Of a stretch of 64,000 nt of DNA, positions 25,771 through 33,706 are shown piece after piece (position 1 is the first letter of the stretch; the number at the start of each line of letters is the position of its first letter). The stretch is from a virus: positions 1 through 64,000 of IMG/VR virus record IMGVR_UViG_3300025645_000047; one strand, written 5' to 3'. The notes under the pieces were generated by a model. It worked only from the letters and a program-made list of their open reading frames with translations, did no database searches and was not told the DNA's origin. Both the position numbers and the translations under genes were made by a program.

Positions 25771-26286
25771 ATGAAATCAACAATGCTTTTTTTTAAAGAA
25801 ATGACAGTAGGCAAAAGTCTTCTGCTGTCTTTGAGTCCCGTCCTAATAATGATATTAAGCATGAAAACAATTTTATTCGCATTATTTATAATTATAATAA
25901 TTGACCTTTTAACTGGAATAAGAAAATCACATTATACAGAAGGTGTTTTATTTCAACCATTTAAAAAAGAATTCTGGAAAGTAATAAAGTCAAAAGAACT
26001 TCGCAGGACTTGGACTAAAGCAGTTGAATATATAACAGGAATTATAGCTTTCACAATCTTAGATACAATGGTTCTAGGAAGCTCTAGTATACAGATGCTA
26101 GGAAATGATTACTCAATAGCAGAACTAGCAGTAACAGTTGCCTGCTTAGTTGAAGTGTACAGCATTTATGAAAACATGGAAGCTGTTAGTGGAAACAATT
26201 TATTTAAAAAGATTCTTGGATTCTTACCAAGAGCATTTAAGTCTGCATTCGCACCTAGGAGAAGAAGGGGACAAGATGAAAAATAG
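25771..26286 (+). CDS. holin, phage_holin_4-like
   Basis: The 171-residue membrane protein has an N-terminal hydrophobic pair (about 15-50) containing IIIIIDLLTGIRKSH, a basic middle loop, and further hydrophobic helices at about 85-105 and 112-130. The DLLTGI motif and overall length match the toxin-secretion/phage lysis holins common in Bacteroidota phages. It would permeabilise the cytoplasmic membrane at the end of infection. The C-terminus is strongly basic. It is the first gene after composite promoter copy 4. Confidence 0.75.
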   Translation: MKSTMLFFKEMTVGKSLLLSLSPVLIMILSMKTILFALFIIIIIDLLTGIRKSHYTEGVLFQPFKKEFWKVIKSKELRRTWTKAVEYITGIIAFTILDTMVLGSSSIQMLGNDYSIAELAVTVACLVEVYSIYENMEAVSGNNLFKKILGFLPRAFKSAFAPRRRRGQDEK

Positions 26287-26710
26287 ACTAGAAATATCAA
26301 GATTCTCAGAAGATGAGTTTCAAACATTAGCTAAGTTCTTTGTGCTTGACGATTGTGAACTAGAAGTGCTTGAAGGATACATACTAGAGCTACCAGATAA
26401 AGACAATAAGACTAGCATATCAAGAATTCCACAAGGATCTTATACTTGTGTAAAAAGAAATTCCCCAAAGTATGGTGATCACTTTCACGTATTAGACGTT
26501 GAAGAAAGAAGCTACATACTTATACATCACGGAAATTATAACACTGATACAAGAGGATGTCTACTTCCAGGAAAAGATCTTATAGATATAAATGGAGATG
26601 GATTAAAAGACGTTACAAGTAGTAAAAAAACTATGGCAAAGCTTAATGAATTATTGCCAGATGAATTTGAACTATGTATCATAAATGAATTTAAAGATGA
26701 GTCAAAATAA
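26276..26710 (+). CDS. DUF5675 family lysis-associated protein
   Basis: The 144-residue protein starts at ATG 26276, overlapping the holin end by 11 bases; a longer in-frame start inside the holin gene (26150) is unlikely. It shows the DUF5675 pattern: early RFSEDEFQTL, IPQGSYTCVKRNSPKYGDHFHV, RSYILIHHGNYNTDTRGCLLPG (in pieces), then DINGDGLKDVTSSKK. The conserved His, Asp and Cys residues suggest an enzyme active site. DUF5675 genes are often next to holins in Bacteroidota phages, so a murein-active role is suspected but not shown. Confidence 0.75.
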   Translation: MKNRLEISRFSEDEFQTLAKFFVLDDCELEVLEGYILELPDKDNKTSISRIPQGSYTCVKRNSPKYGDHFHVLDVEERSYILIHHGNYNTDTRGCLLPGKDLIDINGDGLKDVTSSKKTMAKLNELLPDEFELCIINEFKDESK

Positions 26711-27194
26711 TGATAACCCAAAGTTAAAAAAAAATGGAGGCTCTGGCACTAATGTAGGTAATGCACTTAGATTCCTTGTTAAGCAAGGTAAAGAAGTAGC
26801 TCCTGAACTATTAGATCTTGCTGGAAGTCTTACGGGTATTAAACAATTAAACTCATTAGGAACGGCCATAAGAGGTGACAAGAGCCTTAGTGAACCAGAC
26901 AAAAGTATTCTTCTTCAAGAAATGGAGAATGATATGATTGAGATGGTTGAGGTTACCAAGCGTTTACAGATAGATAGTGAGCACGCTATTACTAGAATGA
27001 TTAGACCTGTAAGCTATGCAGCTATGTTTGTTTTATTTATGTCTGTAGTATTACTAGATGGTAACTTAGGAGCTTTTACAATAGATAAAGCATACGTACC
27101 TGTGATACAATCCTTATTTGGAACTATGACTATATTTTATTTTGGCTCAAGAGGTATTGAAAAAGTAATGAAGACTCTTAAGAAATCAGAATGA
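26697..27194 (+). CDS. second holin, 3-TM type
   Basis: The 165-residue protein starts at ATG 26697 (an in-frame ATG at 26685 is the alternative). The N-terminal half is basic and then acidic-helical. The C-terminal half contains two clear hydrophobic helices (about 104-121 and 129-146) with ITRMIRPVSYAAMF before the first. This layout resembles the holins of the 3TMs superfamily (PF11351). It is encoded between DUF5675 and a small single-pass protein, completing a lysis cassette. Confidence 0.65.
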   Translation: MSQNNDNPKLKKNGGSGTNVGNALRFLVKQGKEVAPELLDLAGSLTGIKQLNSLGTAIRGDKSLSEPDKSILLQEMENDMIEMVEVTKRLQIDSEHAITRMIRPVSYAAMFVLFMSVVLLDGNLGAFTIDKAYVPVIQSLFGTMTIFYFGSRGIEKVMKTLKKSE

Positions 27195-27400
27195 GTAGGT
27201 TAGAAACCTTTCTTAAAGACAATATAATATTTGTTGTCACTTTTGTTTTTTCTTGTGGAATAATGTATTCTGAAATTCAAAGCTTAAGAACTGTAGAAGA
27301 TAGATTAGGCAAAAAAATTAAAGTAATATCACAAATGTCTGGTCAAATAAATGAATTAGAAAATAGAATAATTGTTTTAGAGACTACCAAGTGTAATTAG
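27191..27400 (+). CDS. single-pass membrane coiled-coil protein, spanin-like
   Basis: The 69-residue protein has one N-terminal hydrophobic helix (about 10-28) and then a coiled coil (30-66) with a Cys at 68. It starts in an ATGA overlap with the second holin. The topology is like an inner-membrane spanin or a holin antagonist; no outer-membrane lipoprotein partner is visible nearby. The function is inferred from location and topology alone. Confidence 0.5.
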   Translation: MSRLETFLKDNIIFVVTFVFSCGIMYSEIQSLRTVEDRLGKKIKVISQMSGQINELENRIIVLETTKCN

Positions 27401-27411
27401 CTTATTAAATA

Positions 27412-27461
27412 TTTTAGCTATAACATATAATAGCGTTGACTTACATTATGTTATACTTTTG
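27412..27461 (+). promoter_or_regulatory. composite promoter (12-mer plus -7 box), copy 5
   Basis: TTTTAGCTATAA at 27412-27423 is followed after 30 bp by TACTTTTG at 27454-27461. A TTGAC at 27436 lies only 18 bp before the box, off the 23 bp seen elsewhere. It drives the scaffold and capsid genes (ATG 27491). Confidence 0.65.
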
Positions 27462-27490
27462 TTGAAGGAGAATAATATAAAAATATTTCA

Positions 27491-28630
27491 ATGGAAGAAT
27501 TAAATTTAGGAGATTTGAATTTTGACACGGACACTCTTCAGTTATTTGATGAGTCAACAGGAGTGCAAGAACCAAAAGCAGACGGGACTACTCCTCCGTC
27601 AACAACAGTTGCAGATGCTGCAGTAGCTAATGTAACAAACGATACAAACACTGATGGTGAAGGTGATGATCCAGTGGATCCAAACCTAGAGAGCGTAGCT
27701 GATCAGAGTAAAGACAAAAATCAAGTTCAGGCAGGTAAAACACCTAATGGAAAAGAAGGCAGCGATTCTTCCTCTCCTAAACTGAATGAGACTGAACAGC
27801 TTTATTCAAACTTAGCTGCCGAATTCAAAGCCAAAGGTATTTTACCTGAGCTTGATGATGTTTCTTCTATAAAGTCTATGAAAGACATAGAAGAAGCAAT
27901 TAAGAAATCAGTCGATTCTAGACTAACAGAACGACAGAAAGTTATTGAAGATGCACAGAAAGCTGGAGCACCAATAACAGAGGTTTCTCAAAAAGTAGAC
28001 ACCATAGATAAACTTAAGCAGGTTACTCCTGAGTTTATTAGAGATGACAATAACATTCAGTTTAGAAAGACTGCAATTGTTCAAGATTTCATTGAAAAAG
28101 GATATGGTGCTGAAAGAGCTGAAGCAATGGCTCAAAGAAGTATTGATGCTGGTACAGATATTGAAGATGCAGAATTTGCATTAGAGAGTCTTATTAAATC
28201 AGAAGAGGCTTCTTTAAAAATTATAATTGATAATGCAAAGGCTGGAGAAAAAGAAAGCCTAAATAACATTAAAGATTATATTGCTAAAACATCAGAAGTA
28301 ATTCCTGGTATTGAATTAACTGATTCTCAAAAGGATGAGTTATACAATCAGATTACTACTGACTTAGGTAATAAGGACAACGCATTTATGGTTGCCCAAA
28401 AAGCTGATCCAATTGGATCTAGAATTAAACTCGAAGCTTTATTTTACTTAACTGGTGGTCTAAAAGACTTTTCTATATTTGGAAACAAAGCAGAAAGTAA
28501 GATTACTAATAACATAGAAAATTTATTAAGAGGTGCTAATTTTACGCAAGAAGGTTCAGTAGATACTAATGTAGCTGATGGAAATTCTAACTTTAAATTA
28601 TCAGATCTTAAGGATTTAACAATAGAGTAA
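27491..28630 (+). CDS. putative scaffolding protein
   Basis: This 379-residue, strongly acidic protein lies directly upstream of the MCP. Residues 1-110 are low complexity (Asp, Glu, Asn, Thr, Ser). The rest is helical, with coiled-coil-like stretches rich in Lys, Glu and Ile and no catalytic motifs. This is the usual composition and position of a capsid scaffold, which guides MCP assembly and then leaves or is degraded. Sequence similarity to a known scaffold is not visible; the call rests on position and composition. Confidence 0.55.
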   Translation: MEELNLGDLNFDTDTLQLFDESTGVQEPKADGTTPPSTTVADAAVANVTNDTNTDGEGDDPVDPNLESVADQSKDKNQVQAGKTPNGKEGSDSSSPKLNETEQLYSNLAAEFKAKGILPELDDVSSIKSMKDIEEAIKKSVDSRLTERQKVIEDAQKAGAPITEVSQKVDTIDKLKQVTPEFIRDDNNIQFRKTAIVQDFIEKGYGAERAEAMAQRSIDAGTDIEDAEFALESLIKSEEASLKIIIDNAKAGEKESLNNIKDYIAKTSEVIPGIELTDSQKDELYNQITTDLGNKDNAFMVAQKADPIGSRIKLEALFYLTGGLKDFSIFGNKAESKITNNIENLLRGANFTQEGSVDTNVADGNSNFKLSDLKDLTIE

Positions 28631-28655
28631 ACAACTTTTTAAAAACAATTAAATT

Positions 28656-30155
28656 ATGCAATTAGGACGGTTCCAAGTAACTGACGCAAAAGCGTTTGCT
28701 GGTATGATTAATCCTGAAAACACATTAGGTGCTATCTGGAAAACATCTCCAACAAAGATTAATGATGCTATGATCAAATTGTTAGCAATCAATAGAGGTA
28801 AGTCTCTAGAGAACATGCTAGCTAAATTTGAGACTAAGCAAGTAGAGAATGACAATGAGTTCTATTGGGAGCTTATAGGCTCTTCTCGTAGAAACATTCC
28901 ATTAGTGGAAGCTTCTTTCAAAGGTGCAACTGTTACAGGTAGTGACAACAACATTGGAGAAGGTGGCCAAGAATTTGAATTAACATTTGACGAGCAGTGG
29001 TTCTTCAAAGGTGAATTGATTGTTGGTGAAAAAAATGAAGTGTATCCAATTAGACTATTAGATGATGGTTATCCATCAGGAAGTCAGTGGGTTCATACTG
29101 CAGAAATTGCAGGTTCAGATCGTTCAGGTATCCCTGGTTCTGAATTGGTAGCTGGAAAAAGATTTACTGAAGAGTTCGCTCCTGTAGGTAAAGGTTTATC
29201 TCGTGAAGTAGGTGGAATTCGTAGAGTTACTCCTGTCGCTATGAGAGGTGAGTTAACTACTATTCGTATTGACCACAAACTTCCAGGTGATGCTACAAAC
29301 AAGCAAGTTGTAATGGGTCTTCCTGTTATTGACAAGGCTGGTAACAAAAAAGTATTTGGTGCATTATCATTATACGAGGATTGGTTAGTAGAGCAAGAAT
29401 TTTCTCTTTACAAAAACAAATTCCTTATGTATGGTAAGACAAACAGAACTTCTGATGGTCAGTACCATAACAAAGATGTTTCTGGACGTAGTATCAAAAT
29501 TGGATCAGGTATCCGTGAGCAAATGGAGCAATCTAACACTTACTTCTACAATGATTTCTCAATTGAGTTATTAGAAGAAATCCTTTTCGGATTATCAGAA
29601 GGTAAGTTAGGATTCAACCAACGTGTTTTCATTCTTCGTACAGGAGAAAGAGGAGCTGCAGAATTCCACAAAGCTGTCTTACAGACAACTTCAGGATGGT
29701 CAGCTAACATGAGTACTCCAGGAACTAACCCTGCAACTGTAAAAAGCACTAGCTCTGAGTTACATAGTAACGCAATGGCTGCTGGATTCCAGTTCGTAGA
29801 GTATATGGCTCCAAACGGTGTAACTGTTAAGTTAGAAGTAGATGATTTCTATGATGATAAAATTCGTAACACAATCAAGATCCCTGGATCTAATGGTGTA
29901 GCTGAATCTTACAGATTTGATATCTTTTACATGGGTACTATGGAAGATCCAAACATCCAAAAAGTACAAGTTAAAGGTAAGGAAGAGTACCGTGGATATC
30001 AGTATGGTTTCAGAAATCCTTTTACAGGAGCTGTAAACAACGAGAACATGGGAACTTTAGAGGACAGTGGAACTATCACCAAATGGTGTCAGTTAGGAGT
30101 TGTGGTTTATGACCCAAGTCGTACCGCTTCAATCATCCCTTACGTATTAGCGTAA
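28656..30155 (+). CDS. major capsid protein (crAss-like, HK97 fold)
   Basis: The 499-residue protein matches the crAss-like MCP in length and pattern. It has an N-terminal helical part with AIWKTSPTKINDAMIKLLA, then FYWELIGSSRRNIPLVEA, which I regard as diagnostic of this family, and a long beta-rich body. The coding sequence uses CGT for arginine much more than its neighbours, which fits high expression. It follows the scaffold candidate after 25 bases and is closed by a terminator at 30168-30204. It is a plausible client of the phage GroEL. Confidence 0.93.
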   Translation: MQLGRFQVTDAKAFAGMINPENTLGAIWKTSPTKINDAMIKLLAINRGKSLENMLAKFETKQVENDNEFYWELIGSSRRNIPLVEASFKGATVTGSDNNIGEGGQEFELTFDEQWFFKGELIVGEKNEVYPIRLLDDGYPSGSQWVHTAEIAGSDRSGIPGSELVAGKRFTEEFAPVGKGLSREVGGIRRVTPVAMRGELTTIRIDHKLPGDATNKQVVMGLPVIDKAGNKKVFGALSLYEDWLVEQEFSLYKNKFLMYGKTNRTSDGQYHNKDVSGRSIKIGSGIREQMEQSNTYFYNDFSIELLEEILFGLSEGKLGFNQRVFILRTGERGAAEFHKAVLQTTSGWSANMSTPGTNPATVKSTSSELHSNAMAAGFQFVEYMAPNGVTVKLEVDDFYDDKIRNTIKIPGSNGVAESYRFDIFYMGTMEDPNIQKVQVKGKEEYRGYQYGFRNPFTGAVNNENMGTLEDSGTITKWCQLGVVVYDPSRTASIIPYVLA

Positions 30156-30167
30156 TTGATAAAGACT

Positions 30168-30204
30168 TAATTACCCTCGTTTGTTCGATGAGGGTAATTA
30201 TTTT
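30168..30204 (+). terminator. terminator after the capsid gene
   Basis: A perfect 11-base stem (30168-30178 with 30190-30200) closes an 11-base loop and is followed by TTTT. The T-run is short, so partial read-through into the next genes is likely. Confidence 0.75.
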
Positions 30205-30214
30205 AAAGTAACAG

Positions 30215-30239
30215 TTGGGAGATCTGTAAACACTCCCAA
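30215..30239 (+). other. hairpin between MCP and next gene
   Basis: TTGGGAG at 30215-30221 pairs with CTCCCAA at 30233-30239 around an 11-base loop. No T-run follows, and A/G-rich leader sequence precedes the ATG at 30273. No promoter is visible in this 117-base gap, so this may be an RNA processing or stability element. Confidence 0.45.
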
Positions 30240-30272
30240 ACATAAGGAAGGAAGAATCATAAATAAGATAAC

Positions 30273-31175
30273 ATGGCAACAGCTAAAAAAAGTGCAGCTT
30301 CAAATGAATCTGCAAAACAAATAAGAACTGATTTCTTAGAAGATAGGATAGTATCAGTAAAGCATATTCCAAATGAGACAAATGGAATTAAAGATATTAA
30401 GCACGTAGCATACGGAGGCTTATTGAATGGAGCAGAGGTAGCAATACCAGCACCAACAATGGATAATGGGAAGATGAAAAATCTTCTTACCAATGTAGAG
30501 AAAGAAGGATTAGAGCACGTATTGAATGGGGTTGACTTATCAATATACGGGCCATTCTGGAAAACTGGAGGAGATGCATATAGCATGGGTATTCTTCCTA
30601 TATACTTAGGTAAAGATGAATTAAGATTAGACTTGTCTGATCCTTATGATTACATCAAGTACAAAGTGTTATTAGCATGTCCAGTAGTTGCAAACACTCT
30701 TGATGAGATTAAGCACAGGGCTACTAACAAATTTGTACTAACATCAGCTTCTGAGCAAATGGCTAAAGAAATTGATAAAGTTGGAAACAAAGTACAAGCA
30801 TACAAGTTGTATGTAAAGTATGAAGAAGACAAAGAAATATTAAGATACACTTTAAGAAACCTTGGTAGAAATACTAACAGATCTCATAAGCTAGATTTCT
30901 TGCAGTCTGAATTACATAAAGAACTTGAGAAGAACCCAAGTTTACTTTGTTCTATTATGGGTGATGATTTTCTAAAAATGAAAGTGTTGTTAGAATCTTG
31001 TTACGAATTTGGAGCAATTAATAAAGTAGAGAAGAAGTTTTATACTTTAGATGATGAGCCTATTTCTGATGGAGATGCTCCAATCCTACAAACTGCTGCT
31101 GAATTTTTAGCATCTAATTTAGGACAAGAAATGAGGTTAGCATTGCAAGCAAAGCTTAAGCATAACTTAAAGTAG
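30273..31175 (+). CDS. conserved crAss-like protein downstream of MCP
   Basis: The 300-residue protein has a KHVAYGGLLNGAEVAIPAPT segment (about 47-66) and GPFWK near 107. LDLSDPYDYIKYKVLLA follows (about 120-136), and the C-terminal part is helical, ending in basic residues. This pattern is, to my knowledge, the conserved protein that follows the MCP gene in crAss-like phages. Its role is not established; a structural or assembly function is suggested by the location. The upstream terminator and hairpin suggest its level is set separately from that of the MCP. Confidence 0.65.
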   Translation: MATAKKSAASNESAKQIRTDFLEDRIVSVKHIPNETNGIKDIKHVAYGGLLNGAEVAIPAPTMDNGKMKNLLTNVEKEGLEHVLNGVDLSIYGPFWKTGGDAYSMGILPIYLGKDELRLDLSDPYDYIKYKVLLACPVVANTLDEIKHRATNKFVLTSASEQMAKEIDKVGNKVQAYKLYVKYEEDKEILRYTLRNLGRNTNRSHKLDFLQSELHKELEKNPSLLCSIMGDDFLKMKVLLESCYEFGAINKVEKKFYTLDDEPISDGDAPILQTAAEFLASNLGQEMRLALQAKLKHNLK

Positions 31176-31185
31176 GATATAGACA

Positions 31186-31968
31186 ATGACTGCATCAGAA
31201 ACAAAAGAAGAGTTTAATTTAAGATATAACAATGCACTGGAAGGTGCACCTGGTTTAGACACTTTTGAAATAAGTTCTTACTTAACTATTGCACAAGAGC
31301 AATTTGTAAAGCTTATGTATGATGCGTCAAAAGATCCTGCTAATTCTTTTGAACTTCACGAGAGAGCTCGTAGATCATTAAATGAGTTGGTTGTAAACGA
31401 GAAGGTAACACTTCCGGTTGCGTCTGCTAGAGGATTAGTTGATGAGTCGGTATTTTATGAGATAGGTGCAGGTGGTGGTATTCAAGCTGCTGAGGTTAGA
31501 ACTCCAATGTATATTGTTTTAGAGACAGTAAGGATAGATGTTAAACGAGGTAGTAATGAAGAGTTTAATTACTCAAACAGAGTAATACCTGTATTGCCAA
31601 CAACTCATGATGAGTTTATGATTAACTATAGAAATCCATTTAGAAAGCCAAACAATAATAAAGTATGGCGTGTAGATCTTTCTAAAGAAAACTCTAAGAC
31701 TACTGTAGAATTAGTAGCAACAGTGGCTATTAAGGAATACAATGTCCGATATATTGCTTATCCTTTTCCTATCATAGTGGAAAACTTAAGTACAGCTGAG
31801 GATACTGCTGGACTTGGATTGTCAATTAATGGTAAGGTAGCACAAGCTGCATGTCAGTTAAATGAGGCAGCTCAAAGAGAGATAATTAACATTGCTGTAG
31901 AAAATGCAGTTCTAGATTATAGAGACGGAACTTTACAGTCTAGAATGTCATTAGACGCAAGAGTATAA
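31186..31968 (+). CDS. tail ring protein 1 (R1) candidate
   Basis: The 260-residue protein starts with TASETKEEFNLRYNNALEGAPGLDTFEISSYL (in two pieces, residues 2-33) and then AQEQFVKLMYDAS. This is the pattern of the crAss-like head-tail connector ring that binds the portal. The rest is mixed beta and helix. It starts ten bases after the preceding gene. It would form a twelvefold ring beneath the portal, helping to retain DNA. Identification is from pattern recognition of crAss-like genomes. Confidence 0.65.
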   Translation: MTASETKEEFNLRYNNALEGAPGLDTFEISSYLTIAQEQFVKLMYDASKDPANSFELHERARRSLNELVVNEKVTLPVASARGLVDESVFYEIGAGGGIQAAEVRTPMYIVLETVRIDVKRGSNEEFNYSNRVIPVLPTTHDEFMINYRNPFRKPNNNKVWRVDLSKENSKTTVELVATVAIKEYNVRYIAYPFPIIVENLSTAEDTAGLGLSINGKVAQAACQLNEAAQREIINIAVENAVLDYRDGTLQSRMSLDARV

Positions 31969-31990
31969 TAAATTAAAAAATATTAGGAGG

Positions 31991-32033
31991 TTTGATACGT
32001 CCACCTTATATTTACATAAACGATTGTATCAAA
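31991..32033 (+). promoter_or_regulatory. 8-bp inverted repeat bracketing a -7-like box
   Basis: TTTGATAC at 31991-31998 and its reverse complement GTATCAAA at 32026-32033 flank TATATTTA at 32007-32014. This resembles the site at 1661-1698. It lies in a 98-base gap upstream of the gene at 32067. No TTG at 23 bp and no 12-mer are present. Confidence 0.4.
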
Positions 32034-32066
32034 AACAATTTATATTAATTAAACACAATTTTTATT

Positions 32067-33035
32067 ATGGGATTAGCCGGTCAAAATCAGGTTAGACACA
32101 TGTACGTAGGTGCTCCAGTAGACGTAGCAACTGTAGCTTTATTAAAAGCTGAAGCTGTAAATAGCTTGCAACTTTTAGGAGCAACAGGTGAAGCAGTAGC
32201 AGCTGGAAAAGCTTTTAAAATGTACCAAAAGGATGCACTAGGAAACATTATCTCTAGTGATACCATTAAGCCAGATAATGTAACTCATGTAGCATCAGTA
32301 GCTTACCAAGCTGCAACAGACAAAGCTGTAACAATTTCTGCTTTAACAGTAGACGTTAACAGTCTTTATACTGTATCTATCGAGATAGTAGGACATGGTT
32401 CTTTGTCTCCAGAAGACACTTACCTAAAGCAAGCTTTTTACAAAGCAGTTGCAGGTGATGATCAAGAAGCTATCGTTGATGGTTTAATTGCATCTTTGAA
32501 TCGTAACTTTTCTCGTGAGATTGGAGCAACAGCAACAAGCAACCCTGCATTTGCATTTAGCAAAACTGGAACTGGAGCTGCAGCAGCTTTAGTAGTTACA
32601 GGTAAAGCTCAATCAGCAGGATTTGATGGAAACAAAAAGACTCGTGTATACGATGCTTTTGAAGTAGATATCAAATGTGAAACTTATCCAACTGTAGCAG
32701 TTACTACTCCAGCATTTGCAGGTGTAGGAACAGGATTCCAAATTGTTGAGATGGAATACTTCCTTCTTGGTGAAAGAGGAGATGCTTACAGAACTAATGG
32801 TTACCCGTTCAACCTAGTTGGGCCAGACCTAGTTTCTAACGCAGCTGGAACTTACAACATCATTGAGATTGTTTATTTTGATGAAGGTAGAGATGAAGCT
32901 AAGAAGTCTAAGAAAGGTTTAACTATCGTTGCACCATTCACTAACTTAGCAGGTAATGCAGCTTTAAACACTGTAATTGCAGATCTTAATACTATATTAG
33001 GAGCAGGTTCAGTAGACGCACTAGCAGAAGCATAG
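32067..33035 (+). CDS. auxiliary capsid protein candidate
   Basis: The 322-residue protein begins GLAGQNQVRHMYVGAPVDV. The C-terminal region contains IVEMEYFLLGERGDAYR (about 228-244) and IIEIVYFDEGRDEAKKS (about 270-286). These two motifs are characteristic of a conserved crAss-like virion protein that I equate with the auxiliary capsid protein of crAss001. It would decorate or cement the head. Many CGT codons suggest high expression, as for the MCP. It has its own leader with an inverted repeat and is closed by a strong terminator. Confidence 0.6.
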   Translation: MGLAGQNQVRHMYVGAPVDVATVALLKAEAVNSLQLLGATGEAVAAGKAFKMYQKDALGNIISSDTIKPDNVTHVASVAYQAATDKAVTISALTVDVNSLYTVSIEIVGHGSLSPEDTYLKQAFYKAVAGDDQEAIVDGLIASLNRNFSREIGATATSNPAFAFSKTGTGAAAALVVTGKAQSAGFDGNKKTRVYDAFEVDIKCETYPTVAVTTPAFAGVGTGFQIVEMEYFLLGERGDAYRTNGYPFNLVGPDLVSNAAGTYNIIEIVYFDEGRDEAKKSKKGLTIVAPFTNLAGNAALNTVIADLNTILGAGSVDALAEA

Positions 33036-33060
33036 TAGTCTAAACTAAACTAAAATTACC

Positions 33061-33099
33061 AAAGGGACTGGAATTTAATTTTCCCAGTCCCTTTTTTTT
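33061..33099 (+). terminator. strong rho-independent terminator
   Basis: An 11-base perfect stem (33061-33071 with 33084-33094) is followed by a run of nearly only T up to 33099. It isolates the auxiliary capsid gene from the next unit. Confidence 0.9.
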
Positions 33100-33123
33100 A
33101 TTCATTATAACAAAAAAAACATT

Positions 33124-33705
33124 ATGTCAATAACAGTAAATACATTTATGGTCTCTAATGACCTTAGTACTATACAGCTTGACGTAGAAGTAACTGCTGG
33201 CCAAGTTGTAGATAATTTACTACTATGGGATCAGGATACCTACAAGAACCCAGCTACTGCGGTAAGTCTAACATCTTTAATTTCTGGTGCTAGCAATGTT
33301 GAGAGTATTGAAATTACAGCAGCACAAGCAGGTGTTTCATCTTTTAGTGGTATTTATTTTCTACAAATAGAAACAGATGACGAAGAGGCTATTGTTGTAG
33401 CTACATTTAATCTAACACAATACTATATAATTCAAGCTAAGCTTATTGCAAACATTGACTTGTCTTGCTTAAACTGTAATGGCAACTTTCAGAATGCAAT
33501 CTTATTTGACATGTACTTGGAAGCAACTAAACAGTCATTAGTACTTGGAAGATTCCAAGATGCTATTGACAATCTAAAAAAATTAATAATCACAGTAGAC
33601 ACATCTGATTGTGACACTTGTAATGATATAGAGCCATTGGTTTCAACGGCAGGAAATATTGTATCAGTAGGTGTTATAGATTGCTTACTTACAGAAACAC
33701 CTTAA
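33124..33705 (+). CDS. conserved crAss-like protein with CxxC pairs
   Basis: The 193-residue protein has an N-terminal beta domain (1-105), then a helical C-terminal part with cysteine pairs at 115/118 and 163/166. Between them lies FQNAILFDMYLEATKQSLVLGRFQDAIDNLKKL, in pieces. I recognise this late helical part from a short conserved protein in the tail region of crAss-like phages. The four cysteines may bind zinc or form disulfides. No promoter is seen in the gap after the terminator, so it may depend on read-through. Confidence 0.55.
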   Translation: MSITVNTFMVSNDLSTIQLDVEVTAGQVVDNLLLWDQDTYKNPATAVSLTSLISGASNVESIEITAAQAGVSSFSGIYFLQIETDDEEAIVVATFNLTQYYIIQAKLIANIDLSCLNCNGNFQNAILFDMYLEATKQSLVLGRFQDAIDNLKKLIITVDTSDCDTCNDIEPLVSTAGNIVSVGVIDCLLTETP

Positions 33706-33706
33706 G

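Noticed and set aside
26150-26275. Longer start for the DUF5675 gene
   Set aside because: The extra 42 codons lie inside the holin gene, and the DUF5675 pattern begins at ATG 26276.
27436-27440. TTGAC as -33 element of the scaffold promoter
   Set aside because: It is 18 bp from the -7 box, whereas all four supported TTG promoters use 23 bp; the 12-mer geometry fits instead.
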